Source: an uncultured Lachnospiraceae bacterium
GTDB taxonomy: Bacteria; Bacillota; Clostridia; Lachnospirales; Lachnospiraceae
Reading direction: 5' to 3'
Assembly (NCBI GenBank): GCA_934292725.1
Contig: CAKQXY010000013.1
Coordinates: forward strand, 9,323-73,322
Length of the DNA: 64,000 bases
The position numbers and the translations under genes were made by a program. The notes under the pieces were generated by a model, which was given only the letters and a program-made list of their open reading frames with translations, was not told the origin of the DNA and did not search any database. Every line of letters starts with the position of its first letter. Position 1 is the first letter of the stretch. This document shows positions 1 through 7,033 of this stretch, one piece after another.

Positions 1-776
1 TTCTGTTCAATCGAATCTCGCTGCTTTCGGCTTTCTTTCCATTTACTTATTAACAAGTCAGAAGCATAGGTGATTTTACTTTCTTTGCAGGCAACCTCGT
101 CAATCAATCCTTTAAAATAAGCACTTTCTTCTTTTTGACATTGTTCCAGTGCGATATGGTAGCGTTTCCAGAGCGTAGACTGATAAAGCAAATTTAAGCA
201 TGGTGGAATGATTGAAAATGGAAGAAGCAGTAAAAACCATATATTAAAGGTGGAAACATACATCGTTACAACAAGGGCTTGCAAGATTGCCGTCAGAATG
301 CTGATCCAGATTTCGACATATCGAAAAAGATTCTGCTTCGCGCCGTCTGCTAGGCGAATCATTGTAGCAGCAGATGCATCCTCGTAGGTTTCGTTTGATA
401 TCATGCTGCTCTTTTGAAAAAGTTTAGCTCGAATTCGCTGCTCAAAAGCTGGAATTACACGAAACTGCACGCGATATCGCTTGTAATAGATGGAGTAGGC
501 CGCGGACAGAATTAACAGAGTGCCATAAAGACAGATAAGTCCAATCATTGTATTGCTATAGCCATAGGAGAGCAGAGAAACAATTTGTCCAGTTGCCCAG
601 ACATTAAGGACGGATAAAATGCAGTTAAAAATGCTCCAGAAAATCATTTCAATAAAACTATTTGGAGCTAGCTGGAAGATGAGATGGTAATTTTGTAAAT
701 GCTTTAATTTCGAATTTGTATTGCCAGTAGTATTCGCATTATTATGAGTATTATGGTTCGTATCATTCTGTTTCAT
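1..776 (-). CDS. ABC exporter, membrane-domain part (partial, runs off the window)
   Basis: The frame is open from an ATG to the left edge, giving about 258 residues. It begins with an Asn/Thr-rich low-complexity stretch of about 20 residues (NDTNHNTHNNANTTGNTN). Several hydrophobic segments follow (for example IFWSIFNCILSVLNVW and LIGLICLYGTLLILS-like), in the layout of an ABC exporter transmembrane domain. The ATPase domain would lie beyond the edge. The start overlaps the end of the upstream ABC gene by 14 bases, so the two are probably translationally coupled and may form a heterodimer. The substrate cannot be told. The family call rests on the hydrophobic profile and the neighbour, because no Walker motif is visible in this part. 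Confidence 0.75.
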   Translation of the reverse strand, partial: MKQNDTNHNTHNNANTTGNTNSKLKHLQNYHLIFQLAPNSFIEMIFWSIFNCILSVLNVWATGQIVSLLSYGYSNTMIGLICLYGTLLILSAAYSIYYKRYRVQFRVIPAFEQRIRAKLFQKSSMISNETYEDASAATMIRLADGAKQNLFRYVEIWISILTAILQALVVTMYVSTFNIWFLLLLPFSIIPPCLNLLYQSTLWKRYHIALEQCQKEESAYFKGLIDEVACKESKITYASDLLISKWKESRKQRDSIEQ

Positions 777-2559
777 AGTAGAGCCCTCGCTGTGTTTCAA
801 ATAATTCCCGATAGTATTTGCAAGTATTCATCAGCGCATCATGCGTATTCATCGCAATCAAATGGCTGTTGCGCAGAACTAGAATTTGATCTGCTGATTT
901 TACTGTTCCTAATCGATGCGAAATAAACAATGTTGTTTTTGATGCGAACATGTTCTCATAGACACGGTAAAACGCTAGCTCTGACAATGGGTCCAAGGCA
1001 GCATTTGGTTCATCTAGCATGATGATTTGTGCTGGTGAGAGAACCGAACGCGCAACAGTCAGCTTTTGCCATTCGCCTCCAGATAAATCAGCACTTTCTT
1101 GTTTTAAAAAGCCCAGACTAATGTCGAGTCCATTTTCCTTTTTGCGAACAGGTGCATTAAAATGAAGTGCGTCTAAAACACGGTGAATTTCATCAGAGCG
1201 TTGCTGTGTGGACGAACTTGTTGAATTTGTTGAGTCTATTGAACTTGCAGAACTTGGTGAGCTTAGCAAAACATTCTCGTGGATGGAAAGGGGATAGCGG
1301 TAAAAGTCCTGAAAGATTGCAGAGAAAATTTGACGCTTTACCTCTTGGGACATCGTTGAGATATCCTTGCCACCAACAAGAATTGATCCGTTTGTCGGCT
1401 GATACAGCCCTAAAAGAAGCTTCACAAGCGTCGTTTTTCCGCAGCCATTTTCTCCGACAAGTGCATAGTGCATGCCAGCCTTCAATGTGAAACTAACATC
1501 ATCTAAAACGGCAGAGGACGCACCCGGATATGCAAAGCTGACATGACGAAATTCAATCCCTTTTGATAAGTCAATCGGTTCATCTGAGGTTCCATTATGA
1601 TCTTCTTCAAGTTCCAGAAGAGAAAAGAAACCAGATAGGCGATCAAAATTATTTGAAATATCAAAAATTGCGCCATAGAATTGGTTTGCAATTGTGCGCA
1701 GATTGGCGATTGCAGTAAAGGCAACGATAAAGGTTCCGATGGAGATGCTGCCCTGCGTTACTGGAGAAATCAGAAGAAGGATTGCGGTCATGCTGTAGAT
1801 TGCTGAGAACAATGTCGTCAAACATTCTGAAAACAGTCGTTTACGTCCTAACTTGCTATTTTTCTCAATGGCGATCGCACAGTCCTTGTGGTAGCGCTTT
1901 TCAATTTCTGGATTGTAGTGAAAAATCTTGCGCTCCATTGCATATTCCCGATGCAGCAACAGCGAAGACAAATAATTGGCATGTCGCATATTTTGAATAT
2001 ATTCGCCCCAGAAATTTCCAGAATTTTTCCCTGCATTTTTATTGATATAAACTCCAAGAAATAACAGTACAAAAATGATAATGGTAGTTCGTGCATCAAT
2101 TGAAAAAAGAACAACAAAGGATGTAAGAATTTGAATGGCACTTTTTATCCCTATTTGGAGAGCAGCGAAAAAAGCATTGTCGGATTCAGCAGCTTTTTGG
2201 GCCTGCTCACAAAGCTCGTGAAAAGACTGCGTCTCAGTAATAGGAAAAGAAATCTTACTGCATTTTTCAATTCGCTGTGTATCGAGTCGTTTCCCGACAA
2301 TTCGGTTGTGCCGATTTGTTCCCAATTGAAGAACATTTACGAGTAAAGAATTGAGAAGTGCCAACGCAATGAATTGGATTAAATAAAGTAGGAAGTCTTG
2401 TGAATTGCCCCCTGCTACTCCTTTAATCGACGCATCAATCAGATTTCGTTGTACGATTATCTGGAATGAGGGAATACATCCAAGAAGCACACATGACAGT
2501 ATCAAAATGGTAAACAAGCGTATCGGATAATAATTTTGAATATAGGTCAATTTACGCAT
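763..2559 (-). CDS. ABC exporter, fused membrane and ATPase domains
   Basis: This 598-residue half-transporter has about six membrane segments in the first 320 residues and then an ATPase domain. The domain shows Walker A GENGCGKTTL, a signature written LSGGEWQ rather than LSGGQ, Walker B IIMLDEPNAALD and the switch histidine in FISHRLG, so it looks catalytically competent. A serine/threonine-rich insertion of about 25 residues (SSPSSASSIDSTNSTSSS) sits between the Q-loop and the signature, where relatives have a short loop. A GGGAGG ribosome site lies 7-8 bases before the ATG. The pair with the next gene suggests a peptide or drug exporter. No precursor peptide or immunity gene is visible in the window to name the cargo. 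Confidence 0.88.
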   Translation of the reverse strand: MRKLTYIQNYYPIRLFTILILSCVLLGCIPSFQIIVQRNLIDASIKGVAGGNSQDFLLYLIQFIALALLNSLLVNVLQLGTNRHNRIVGKRLDTQRIEKCSKISFPITETQSFHELCEQAQKAAESDNAFFAALQIGIKSAIQILTSFVVLFSIDARTTIIIFVLLFLGVYINKNAGKNSGNFWGEYIQNMRHANYLSSLLLHREYAMERKIFHYNPEIEKRYHKDCAIAIEKNSKLGRKRLFSECLTTLFSAIYSMTAILLLISPVTQGSISIGTFIVAFTAIANLRTIANQFYGAIFDISNNFDRLSGFFSLLELEEDHNGTSDEPIDLSKGIEFRHVSFAYPGASSAVLDDVSFTLKAGMHYALVGENGCGKTTLVKLLLGLYQPTNGSILVGGKDISTMSQEVKRQIFSAIFQDFYRYPLSIHENVLLSSPSSASSIDSTNSTSSSTQQRSDEIHRVLDALHFNAPVRKKENGLDISLGFLKQESADLSGGEWQKLTVARSVLSPAQIIMLDEPNAALDPLSELAFYRVYENMFASKTTLFISHRLGTVKSADQILVLRNSHLIAMNTHDALMNTCKYYRELFETQRGLYYETE

Positions 2560-2585
2560 AAGATTCTATCCTCCCTTTTTTGAAA

Positions 2586-2614
2586 AGTTTAATGCAAGGC
2601 AGCCATAATTACAA
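2586..2614 (-). promoter_or_regulatory. Sigma-A promoter for the ABC exporter pair
   Basis: On the minus strand TTGTAA and TAAACT are separated by 17 bases, just upstream of the ribosome site of the ABC exporter gene. Its -35 end lies next to that of an opposite promoter. Confidence 0.5.
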
Positions 2615-2617
2615 GTC

Positions 2618-2646
2618 TTGAGTTGATGGTGAAAAAATGGTATAAT
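2618..2646 (+). promoter_or_regulatory. Plus-strand sigma-A-like promoter with no obvious gene
   Basis: TTGAGT-17-TATAAT is a good sigma-A match pointing towards the tRNA genes from the antisense side. No gene with a normal start codon follows before the tRNA terminator hairpin. Confidence 0.45.
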
Positions 2647-2650
2647 ATAT

Positions 2651-2731
2651 GTAGAAAATAAAGTATTTGAAGAAGCATACGAACGATTAAAGAAAGCCAG
2701 CAGTGATGAAAAGCTGCCTTTTATGGCATAG
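2651..2731 (+). other. Possible 3' remnant of a lost gene, or chance open frame
   Basis: Directly after the plus-strand promoter a frame without ATG, GTG or TTG reads 26 codons to TAG. The peptide looks like a helical protein end (VFEEAYERLKKASSDEK). It has a coding-like composition but no start or ribosome site. It could be the end of a deleted gene, or chance. No function is proposed. Confidence 0.2.
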
Positions 2732-2769
2732 AAAAAGAGGACTGCTTTTCTTTCGAAAAGCAATCCTCT
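2731..2769 (-). terminator. Rho-independent terminator of the tRNA-Leu transcript
   Basis: On the minus strand a long stem (AGAGGAtTGCTTTTC with its complement, loop GAAA) is followed by TTTTTC, 17 bases past the end of the second tRNA. Confidence 0.8.
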
Positions 2770-2785
2770 CGCCCCTGCCAAGGAG

Positions 2786-2869
2786 TGCAGTTGAGGGGAC
2801 TTGAACCCCTACCCAAGTACATGGACATGAACCTGAATCATGCGCGTATGCCAATTCCGCCACAACTGC
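2786..2869 (-). tRNA. tRNA-Leu (anticodon CAG)
   Basis: The cloverleaf can be folded by eye. The acceptor is GCAGTTG/CAACTGC with discriminator A. The anticodon stem is CATGA/TCATG with loop TTCAGGT, giving anticodon CAG, which reads CUG. A long variable arm typical of leucine tRNA and the T-arm AGGGG-TTCAAGT-CCCCT follow. The gene spans 84 bases and encodes no CCA end. It is the distal gene of a two-tRNA transcript. Confidence 0.95.
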
Positions 2870-2905
2870 AAATACACTTGTCTGCATTGGTTATTATGAA
2901 AACAG

Positions 2906-2986
2906 TGCGGGCGACAGGACTTGAACCTGCACGTCATTGACACTAGAACCTAAATCTAGCGCGTCTGCCAATTCCGCCACGCCCGC
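2906..2986 (-). tRNA. tRNA-Leu (anticodon TAG)
   Basis: The acceptor is GCGGGCG/CGCCCGC with discriminator A. The anticodon stem is CTAGA/TCTAG with loop TTTAGGT, giving anticodon TAG (UAG), which reads CUA and other CUN codons. The class II variable arm and the T-arm with TTCAAGT are present. It is 36 bases upstream of the other leucine tRNA and closest to the shared promoter. Confidence 0.95.
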
Positions 2987-3034
2987 TTGCTATTCACAAT
3001 CTGACATCGTGACGTTTGCCCCAATGCATGGAGT

Positions 3035-3063
3035 ATAATATCATAACAATATTGTTTTGTCAA
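3035..3063 (-). promoter_or_regulatory. Sigma-A promoter of the tRNA-Leu pair
   Basis: On the minus strand a perfect TTGACA and TATTAT are 17 bases apart, about 50 bases before the first tRNA. This is as strong as expected for a stable-RNA promoter. Confidence 0.85.
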
Positions 3064-3111
3064 CAAGAATTTTCAAAACTTTCAAAAAGTTGATAAAAAT
3101 ACCAATAAGAC

Positions 3112-3140
3112 TTGCAGTTTTACGCATTTCCTGTTACAAT
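3112..3140 (+). promoter_or_regulatory. Sigma-A promoter for the SseB-like gene
   Basis: TTGCAG-17-TACAAT. Transcription would begin near 3147. That leaves no leader for an ATG at 3152, so the translation start is one of the later in-frame ATGs. Confidence 0.7.
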
Positions 3141-3247
3141 AAACTACAGTTATGCCGATGAAAACAAAATTGGACACAATATATAGTAGTACTGTATATT
3201 GTGCTTCGTACAAAACAACAGCAGGCAGAATGAGAGGTAGCACAGCC

Positions 3248-4687
3248 ATGATAGAAAAAGAACGTCAAAGTGAATTAATTAGAAAGTTCGTCGTATCACA
3301 GGAAATGCCAGATGACGAGATAGCAGATCTGAGCCTGGACGAGCTTACTTATATTTACTTCAACACAGAAATTGCAAAAAAAGATGAGAAATACAAGGCA
3401 ATTCATTTCCCGATTAAGCAGCAGATTATTTATTGGGGCGTTGTCGATGCGATTAAGAAGGCAGAGACACTGTATGTTGCATTTACAGAAAGACCGAAGT
3501 ATCCGTACCTTGATCCGGGCAGGAATGTATGGCTGTTTTCAACAGAGGATAACCTGACTAGAGCACTTAATAAACTCGAGGAAGATCGAGGAATGCATCT
3601 GATTTATCAGAAGCTGCCAAATCAGGTAATTGTTCCGTTTTTTGCTCAGCTGTATTATTGGGGTATTGAGCAGGTGATTGTTGACAACATGAATCATCCG
3701 ATGATCGTAAAGCGCTCTGATGTGATGCCAGAGATGGATCAGAAGAAAGATGAGAAGAAGCAGGATCTTTGCAATGGAAAGCTGCAGGCAGCATTAATTC
3801 AGCATGCACAGTTTATGGCACAGAATCCTGATGCATCTGTATTTAAGGATGATAAGGAAAAGTTAAAGGTTTATACGATTTTAGCTAATAATGTATTCTT
3901 TGAAGTATGTGATGCTAAGTTTATGGCACCGACAGTTATGGAGAAGGATGGAAAGACCTTCCGTGCAGGTGAGGAGATTCCAGAGGGTGCACGTCCTGCA
4001 ATTGTGTTTATGGGAAAGAAGGATTCTGATCAGAAGGCACTTCCGTTGTTCACTGATATTACAGAGTTCATGAGAGTATATAAGCCGCATGAGATGGGTA
4101 TTTCAGTTCTGACTTACGAGGCAGCCGAGAAGATGGCAAAGGCAAACAATGCCGAGATCGTAATCAACAGAAATGGAACTGGACTTACTGTAAACGAGCA
4201 TGTAATGGGTCTGATTGATAAGATCCGTGCAAAGAAGGAAGAAGTAAAGGCGAAAGCTGCTGAGGCTGCAGAAAACGGTGAGGAGTCCGCAAGCGAGCCA
4301 ACACCTACACCAGTTTCGAATGTACCAAAGACAGTAATGCCGACTGAGACAAAGACAGAGAGCGCATCTAATGAGGCGCAGGGTGAAGTCACATATGGAG
4401 ATCTTGTTGATGAGCCAGATATGCTGATTGGCGCCTTAAAGAGAACTGCAAAGGCAACAAGACAGGTAAAGCGTATGTGGTTAGCACAGCGTGTACAGGG
4501 AAGCAAGGAGGGTTATCTGTTAGTAGCAGAGACTACAAGCAGCTCTGATACCGTTCTTGAGCAGTTAAAGCTTGCTGCGAAGGATTACTTAAACGGAAAA
4601 GAAATTGAATGCCGCAGAGCAGATCCGGCAGCGTTAGCAATCGTAGACAATATCAAACCATTTTATAAAAAAGGTATTTTTGGCTAA
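3248..4687 (+). CDS. SseB-family protein with SseB C-terminal domain
   Basis: The protein is 479 residues, soluble, with no signal peptide. The first 150 residues form an uncharacterised region rich in hydrophobic pairs (AQLYYWGIEQVIVD). An SseB-like domain follows at about 170-320 (VYTILANNVFFEVCD, LPLFTDITEFMRVYKP). After it come an Ala/Pro/Thr/Glu-rich linker near 335-375 and an SseB C-terminal-type domain to the end (MWLAQRVQGSKEGYLLV). SseB was named for enhanced serine sensitivity in E. coli, and its biochemical role is not established. The ATG at 3248 is preferred because AGAGG lies 10 bases before it. An ATG at 3230 is possible. The gene is transcribed alone between its own promoter and terminator. 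Confidence 0.75.
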   Translation: MIEKERQSELIRKFVVSQEMPDDEIADLSLDELTYIYFNTEIAKKDEKYKAIHFPIKQQIIYWGVVDAIKKAETLYVAFTERPKYPYLDPGRNVWLFSTEDNLTRALNKLEEDRGMHLIYQKLPNQVIVPFFAQLYYWGIEQVIVDNMNHPMIVKRSDVMPEMDQKKDEKKQDLCNGKLQAALIQHAQFMAQNPDASVFKDDKEKLKVYTILANNVFFEVCDAKFMAPTVMEKDGKTFRAGEEIPEGARPAIVFMGKKDSDQKALPLFTDITEFMRVYKPHEMGISVLTYEAAEKMAKANNAEIVINRNGTGLTVNEHVMGLIDKIRAKKEEVKAKAAEAAENGEESASEPTPTPVSNVPKTVMPTETKTESASNEAQGEVTYGDLVDEPDMLIGALKRTAKATRQVKRMWLAQRVQGSKEGYLLVAETTSSSDTVLEQLKLAAKDYLNGKEIECRRADPAALAIVDNIKPFYKKGIFG

Positions 4688-4700
4688 TGCTAAGAATAAC

Positions 4701-4737
4701 GGGCCATTCTGAATCAGGCAGAGTGGCCTTTCCTTTT
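4701..4737 (+). terminator. Rho-independent terminator after the SseB-like gene
   Basis: GGCCAtTCTG pairs with CAGAgTGGCC across a short loop and is followed by TTTCCTTTT. Confidence 0.75.
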
Positions 4738-4754
4738 GATTAATAGGAGGAGCA

Positions 4755-5426
4755 ATGAATATTCTTGATATTATCGGACCAGTTATGGTCGGCCCGTCAA
4801 GCTCCCATACAGCGGGAGCTGTTCGAATTGGCCTGGTAGCAGGAAAGCTTTTGGCAGAACCGATCAAAGAGGCACAGATTCATTTGCATGGTTCCTTCTG
4901 GGCGACTGGAAGCGGCCATGGTACAGATCGGGCAATTGTCGCCGGACTTTTGGGGCTTGCAGTAGATGATGCAAGGATTCCACAAAGCTTTGAGCTGGCA
5001 GATGAGGCTGGAATGAAATTTTCGTTTGATCATGTGGAGCTAGTCGATGCACATCCTAACACTGTCAAGCTAAATCTTACAGGTGTAAATGGAAGTGTGC
5101 TTGAGGTAGTAGCAGCTTCAATAGGCGGCGGACGCATTCGTGTCTGTGAAATTGATGGTCTTCCAGCTAATTTTGAGGGTGATTATCCGACATTGATCGT
5201 GAGAAATATTGACCAGCCAGGACATGTGATGGAGGTTACGGCAATGCTTGGTCACAAGGGTGTCAATATCGCTACGCTTCAGTTGTTTCGTCAGAGCAGA
5301 GGAGGCCAGGCTGCGATGGTTATTGAGTGTGATCAGGAGGTTCCAGCAGAGTCAATCAAGTGGCTGTCCAGACAGGAAGGCATTGTCAAAGTCACATATT
5401 TGAGTCAGGCACAAAAGAAAGATTAA
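4755..5426 (+). CDS. sdaAB: L-serine dehydratase, iron-sulfur-dependent, beta subunit
   Basis: This 223-residue subunit works with the alpha subunit to deaminate L-serine to pyruvate and ammonia. The N-terminal half carries the family motif GPVMVGPSSSHTAGAVRIG. The C-terminal part (about 148-223) is an ACT domain (YPTLIVRNIDQPGHVMEVTAML), which in the family senses amino acids. AGGAGG lies a few bases before the ATG. The alpha subunit gene follows after 27 bases, the usual split arrangement of Gram-positive bacteria. Serine deamination fits a fermentative anaerobe. Confidence 0.95.
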   Translation: MNILDIIGPVMVGPSSSHTAGAVRIGLVAGKLLAEPIKEAQIHLHGSFWATGSGHGTDRAIVAGLLGLAVDDARIPQSFELADEAGMKFSFDHVELVDAHPNTVKLNLTGVNGSVLEVVAASIGGGRIRVCEIDGLPANFEGDYPTLIVRNIDQPGHVMEVTAMLGHKGVNIATLQLFRQSRGGQAAMVIECDQEVPAESIKWLSRQEGIVKVTYLSQAQKKD

Positions 5427-5453
5427 AATGATGCAGTGCGAAAGGATTGAGAT

Positions 5454-6323
5454 ATGTATAAATCATTAGAAGAAATTGCTCTGGTGTCACAGCAAAAAAA
5501 TATACCGTTTTGGCAGGTGATCCTTGAGGATGACTGTAAGGAGCGCATGGTAAGTCCCGAGCAGTCAAAAAAAGAATTGATGGCAATGTATAAGGCGATG
5601 AAAGAGGCAGATGCAGCATATGATGCCAAACAAAAGTCAAGAAGTGGTATGGTAGGCGGAAATGGACAATTGTTTCATGATGCAGTGGTGTCTGGAAAAA
5701 CAATCTGCGGTCCTGTCATTGCATCAGCAATTGAAAAAGCACTGAAGATGGGTGAGTCAAACGCCTGTATGAAGCGTATTGTGGCAGCACCTACGGCTGG
5801 CGCCTGTGGCGTGGTTCCAGCCGTATATCTAACGCTTCAGGAACAGCGCCAGATTGATGATGAGCGTATGCTTGAGGCAATGTATATAGCATCAGGTGTG
5901 GGTGGTGTCATTGCAAACCGTGCATTTCTTGCGGGCGCAGCAGGCGGCTGTCAAGCAGAGATTGGTTCTGCAAGTTCCATGGCGGCAGCAGGAGCTGTTT
6001 ACCTTGCAGGAGGAGACACCGAGGCAATAATTCATGCAGCAGCCATGGCAATGAAAAATCTGCTTGGTCTTGCATGTGATCCTGTAGCCGGTCTTGTGGA
6101 GGTGCCTTGTGTGAAGCGAAATGTTGTAGGTGCAGTCAATGCACTCTCGGCAGCTGATATGGCACTTGCTGGTGTTCGAAGCATCATTCCGCCAGATGAA
6201 GTGTTTGACGCTATGAGAAGTGTTGGAATCAGTCTTCCTGAGGCTATCCGCGAGACAGGAAAGGGAGGACTGGCTGCAACAACAACAGGCCAAAAGATTG
6301 CGCAGGAGCTTCAGCATGAGTAA
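5454..6323 (+). CDS. sdaAA: L-serine dehydratase, iron-sulfur-dependent, alpha subunit
   Basis: The 289-residue alpha subunit carries the catalytic 4Fe-4S cluster. Family signatures are visible: APTAGACGVVPA, AAGGCQAEIGSASSMAA and LACDPVAGLVEVPCVKRN, which contain conserved cysteines that are the likely cluster ligands. The cluster of these enzymes is lost in air, which fits an anaerobe. A weak AAAGGATTGAG site precedes the ATG. The stop overlaps the start of the next gene by 8 bases, so that membrane protein is probably made from the same message. Confidence 0.95.
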   Translation: MYKSLEEIALVSQQKNIPFWQVILEDDCKERMVSPEQSKKELMAMYKAMKEADAAYDAKQKSRSGMVGGNGQLFHDAVVSGKTICGPVIASAIEKALKMGESNACMKRIVAAPTAGACGVVPAVYLTLQEQRQIDDERMLEAMYIASGVGGVIANRAFLAGAAGGCQAEIGSASSMAAAGAVYLAGGDTEAIIHAAAMAMKNLLGLACDPVAGLVEVPCVKRNVVGAVNALSAADMALAGVRSIIPPDEVFDAMRSVGISLPEAIRETGKGGLAATTTGQKIAQELQHE

Positions 6324-6993
6324 TCAAGTCCATTGCAGACGACCTGTCAGAGGTTTAACTTTGACAGGTTGTTTTGCCGCAGTATTAGGCGGGCTCATTT
6401 TATTTTTGTGCCTTGTCTGTGTAAGTGTAACCGTTACGCTGAATTTTCGCCCACTCTACTATTTAGATATGAAATTGCTTCATATCTCAGACAGCAGCGG
6501 TTACAGTAATGACGTGATCAGAAAAAACTTTGATGCGTTGATTCGTTACAATAACATCTGGCATACGGGGATACTTAATTTCCCTGATTTTCCGATGTCA
6601 GAATCTGGGCGTATTCACTTTGAGGAAGTGAAAAAAGTATTTAGTATTTTCGAGTATGGTGCATTGATTTTAATTCCATTGTCAGCTGCTGAAATTATAG
6701 CAGCAAAGAAAAAACGTTTTGGAAGTCTTTTTGCAGCAGCGGGAATTATTAGTGTCGGTATACCGGCAGCACTTGGTCTTTTGATCGCAGCAAATTGGGA
6801 ATGGGTATTTATTACATTTCATAAGCTTGTGTTTCAAAATGATTATTGGCTGTTTGATCCATATACGGATCCAGTTATTACGATTTTGCCAGATGAATTT
6901 TTTATGCACTGTGCAGCACTTATTATGATTCTTGTGCTGACAGGGAGTCTTGCTTTTTTTGCAGCATGGAAAAAACTGACAAAGAAAAAATAA
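6316..6993 (+). CDS. TIGR01906-family integral membrane protein
   Basis: The protein has 225 residues and four hydrophobic segments: one near the N-terminus (LTGCFAAVLGGLILFLCLVC), two in the middle and one near the C-terminus. Between the last two lies the family's hallmark region with WLFDPYTDPVITILPDEFF. The function of the family is unknown. The ATG at 6316 has AGGAG 7 bases upstream, inside the end of sdaAA. A longer frame starting further upstream would overlap sdaAA by about 100 bases and is less likely. It sits between serine dehydratase and the fusion protein in one run of closely spaced genes. Confidence 0.85.
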   Translation: MSNQVHCRRPVRGLTLTGCFAAVLGGLILFLCLVCVSVTVTLNFRPLYYLDMKLLHISDSSGYSNDVIRKNFDALIRYNNIWHTGILNFPDFPMSESGRIHFEEVKKVFSIFEYGALILIPLSAAEIIAAKKKRFGSLFAAAGIISVGIPAALGLLIAANWEWVFITFHKLVFQNDYWLFDPYTDPVITILPDEFFMHCAALIMILVLTGSLAFFAAWKKLTKKK

Positions 6994-7033
6994 AATAAGT
7001 ACATGCCATAAGGCATCAAAGCAAAGGAGAAAA

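Noticed and set aside
2687..2887. Frame crossing the tRNA-Leu gene
   Set aside because: It translates a tRNA and its terminator.
2786..2986. tRNA-Leu genes as an integration site for the ABC exporter DNA
   Set aside because: I found no direct repeat of the tRNA 3' end nearby and no integrase gene in view.
3152..3247. Upstream ATGs as the start of the SseB-like gene
   Set aside because: The sigma-A promoter predicts transcription from about 3147, leaving no leader or ribosome site for the ATG at 3152; the extra residues look random.
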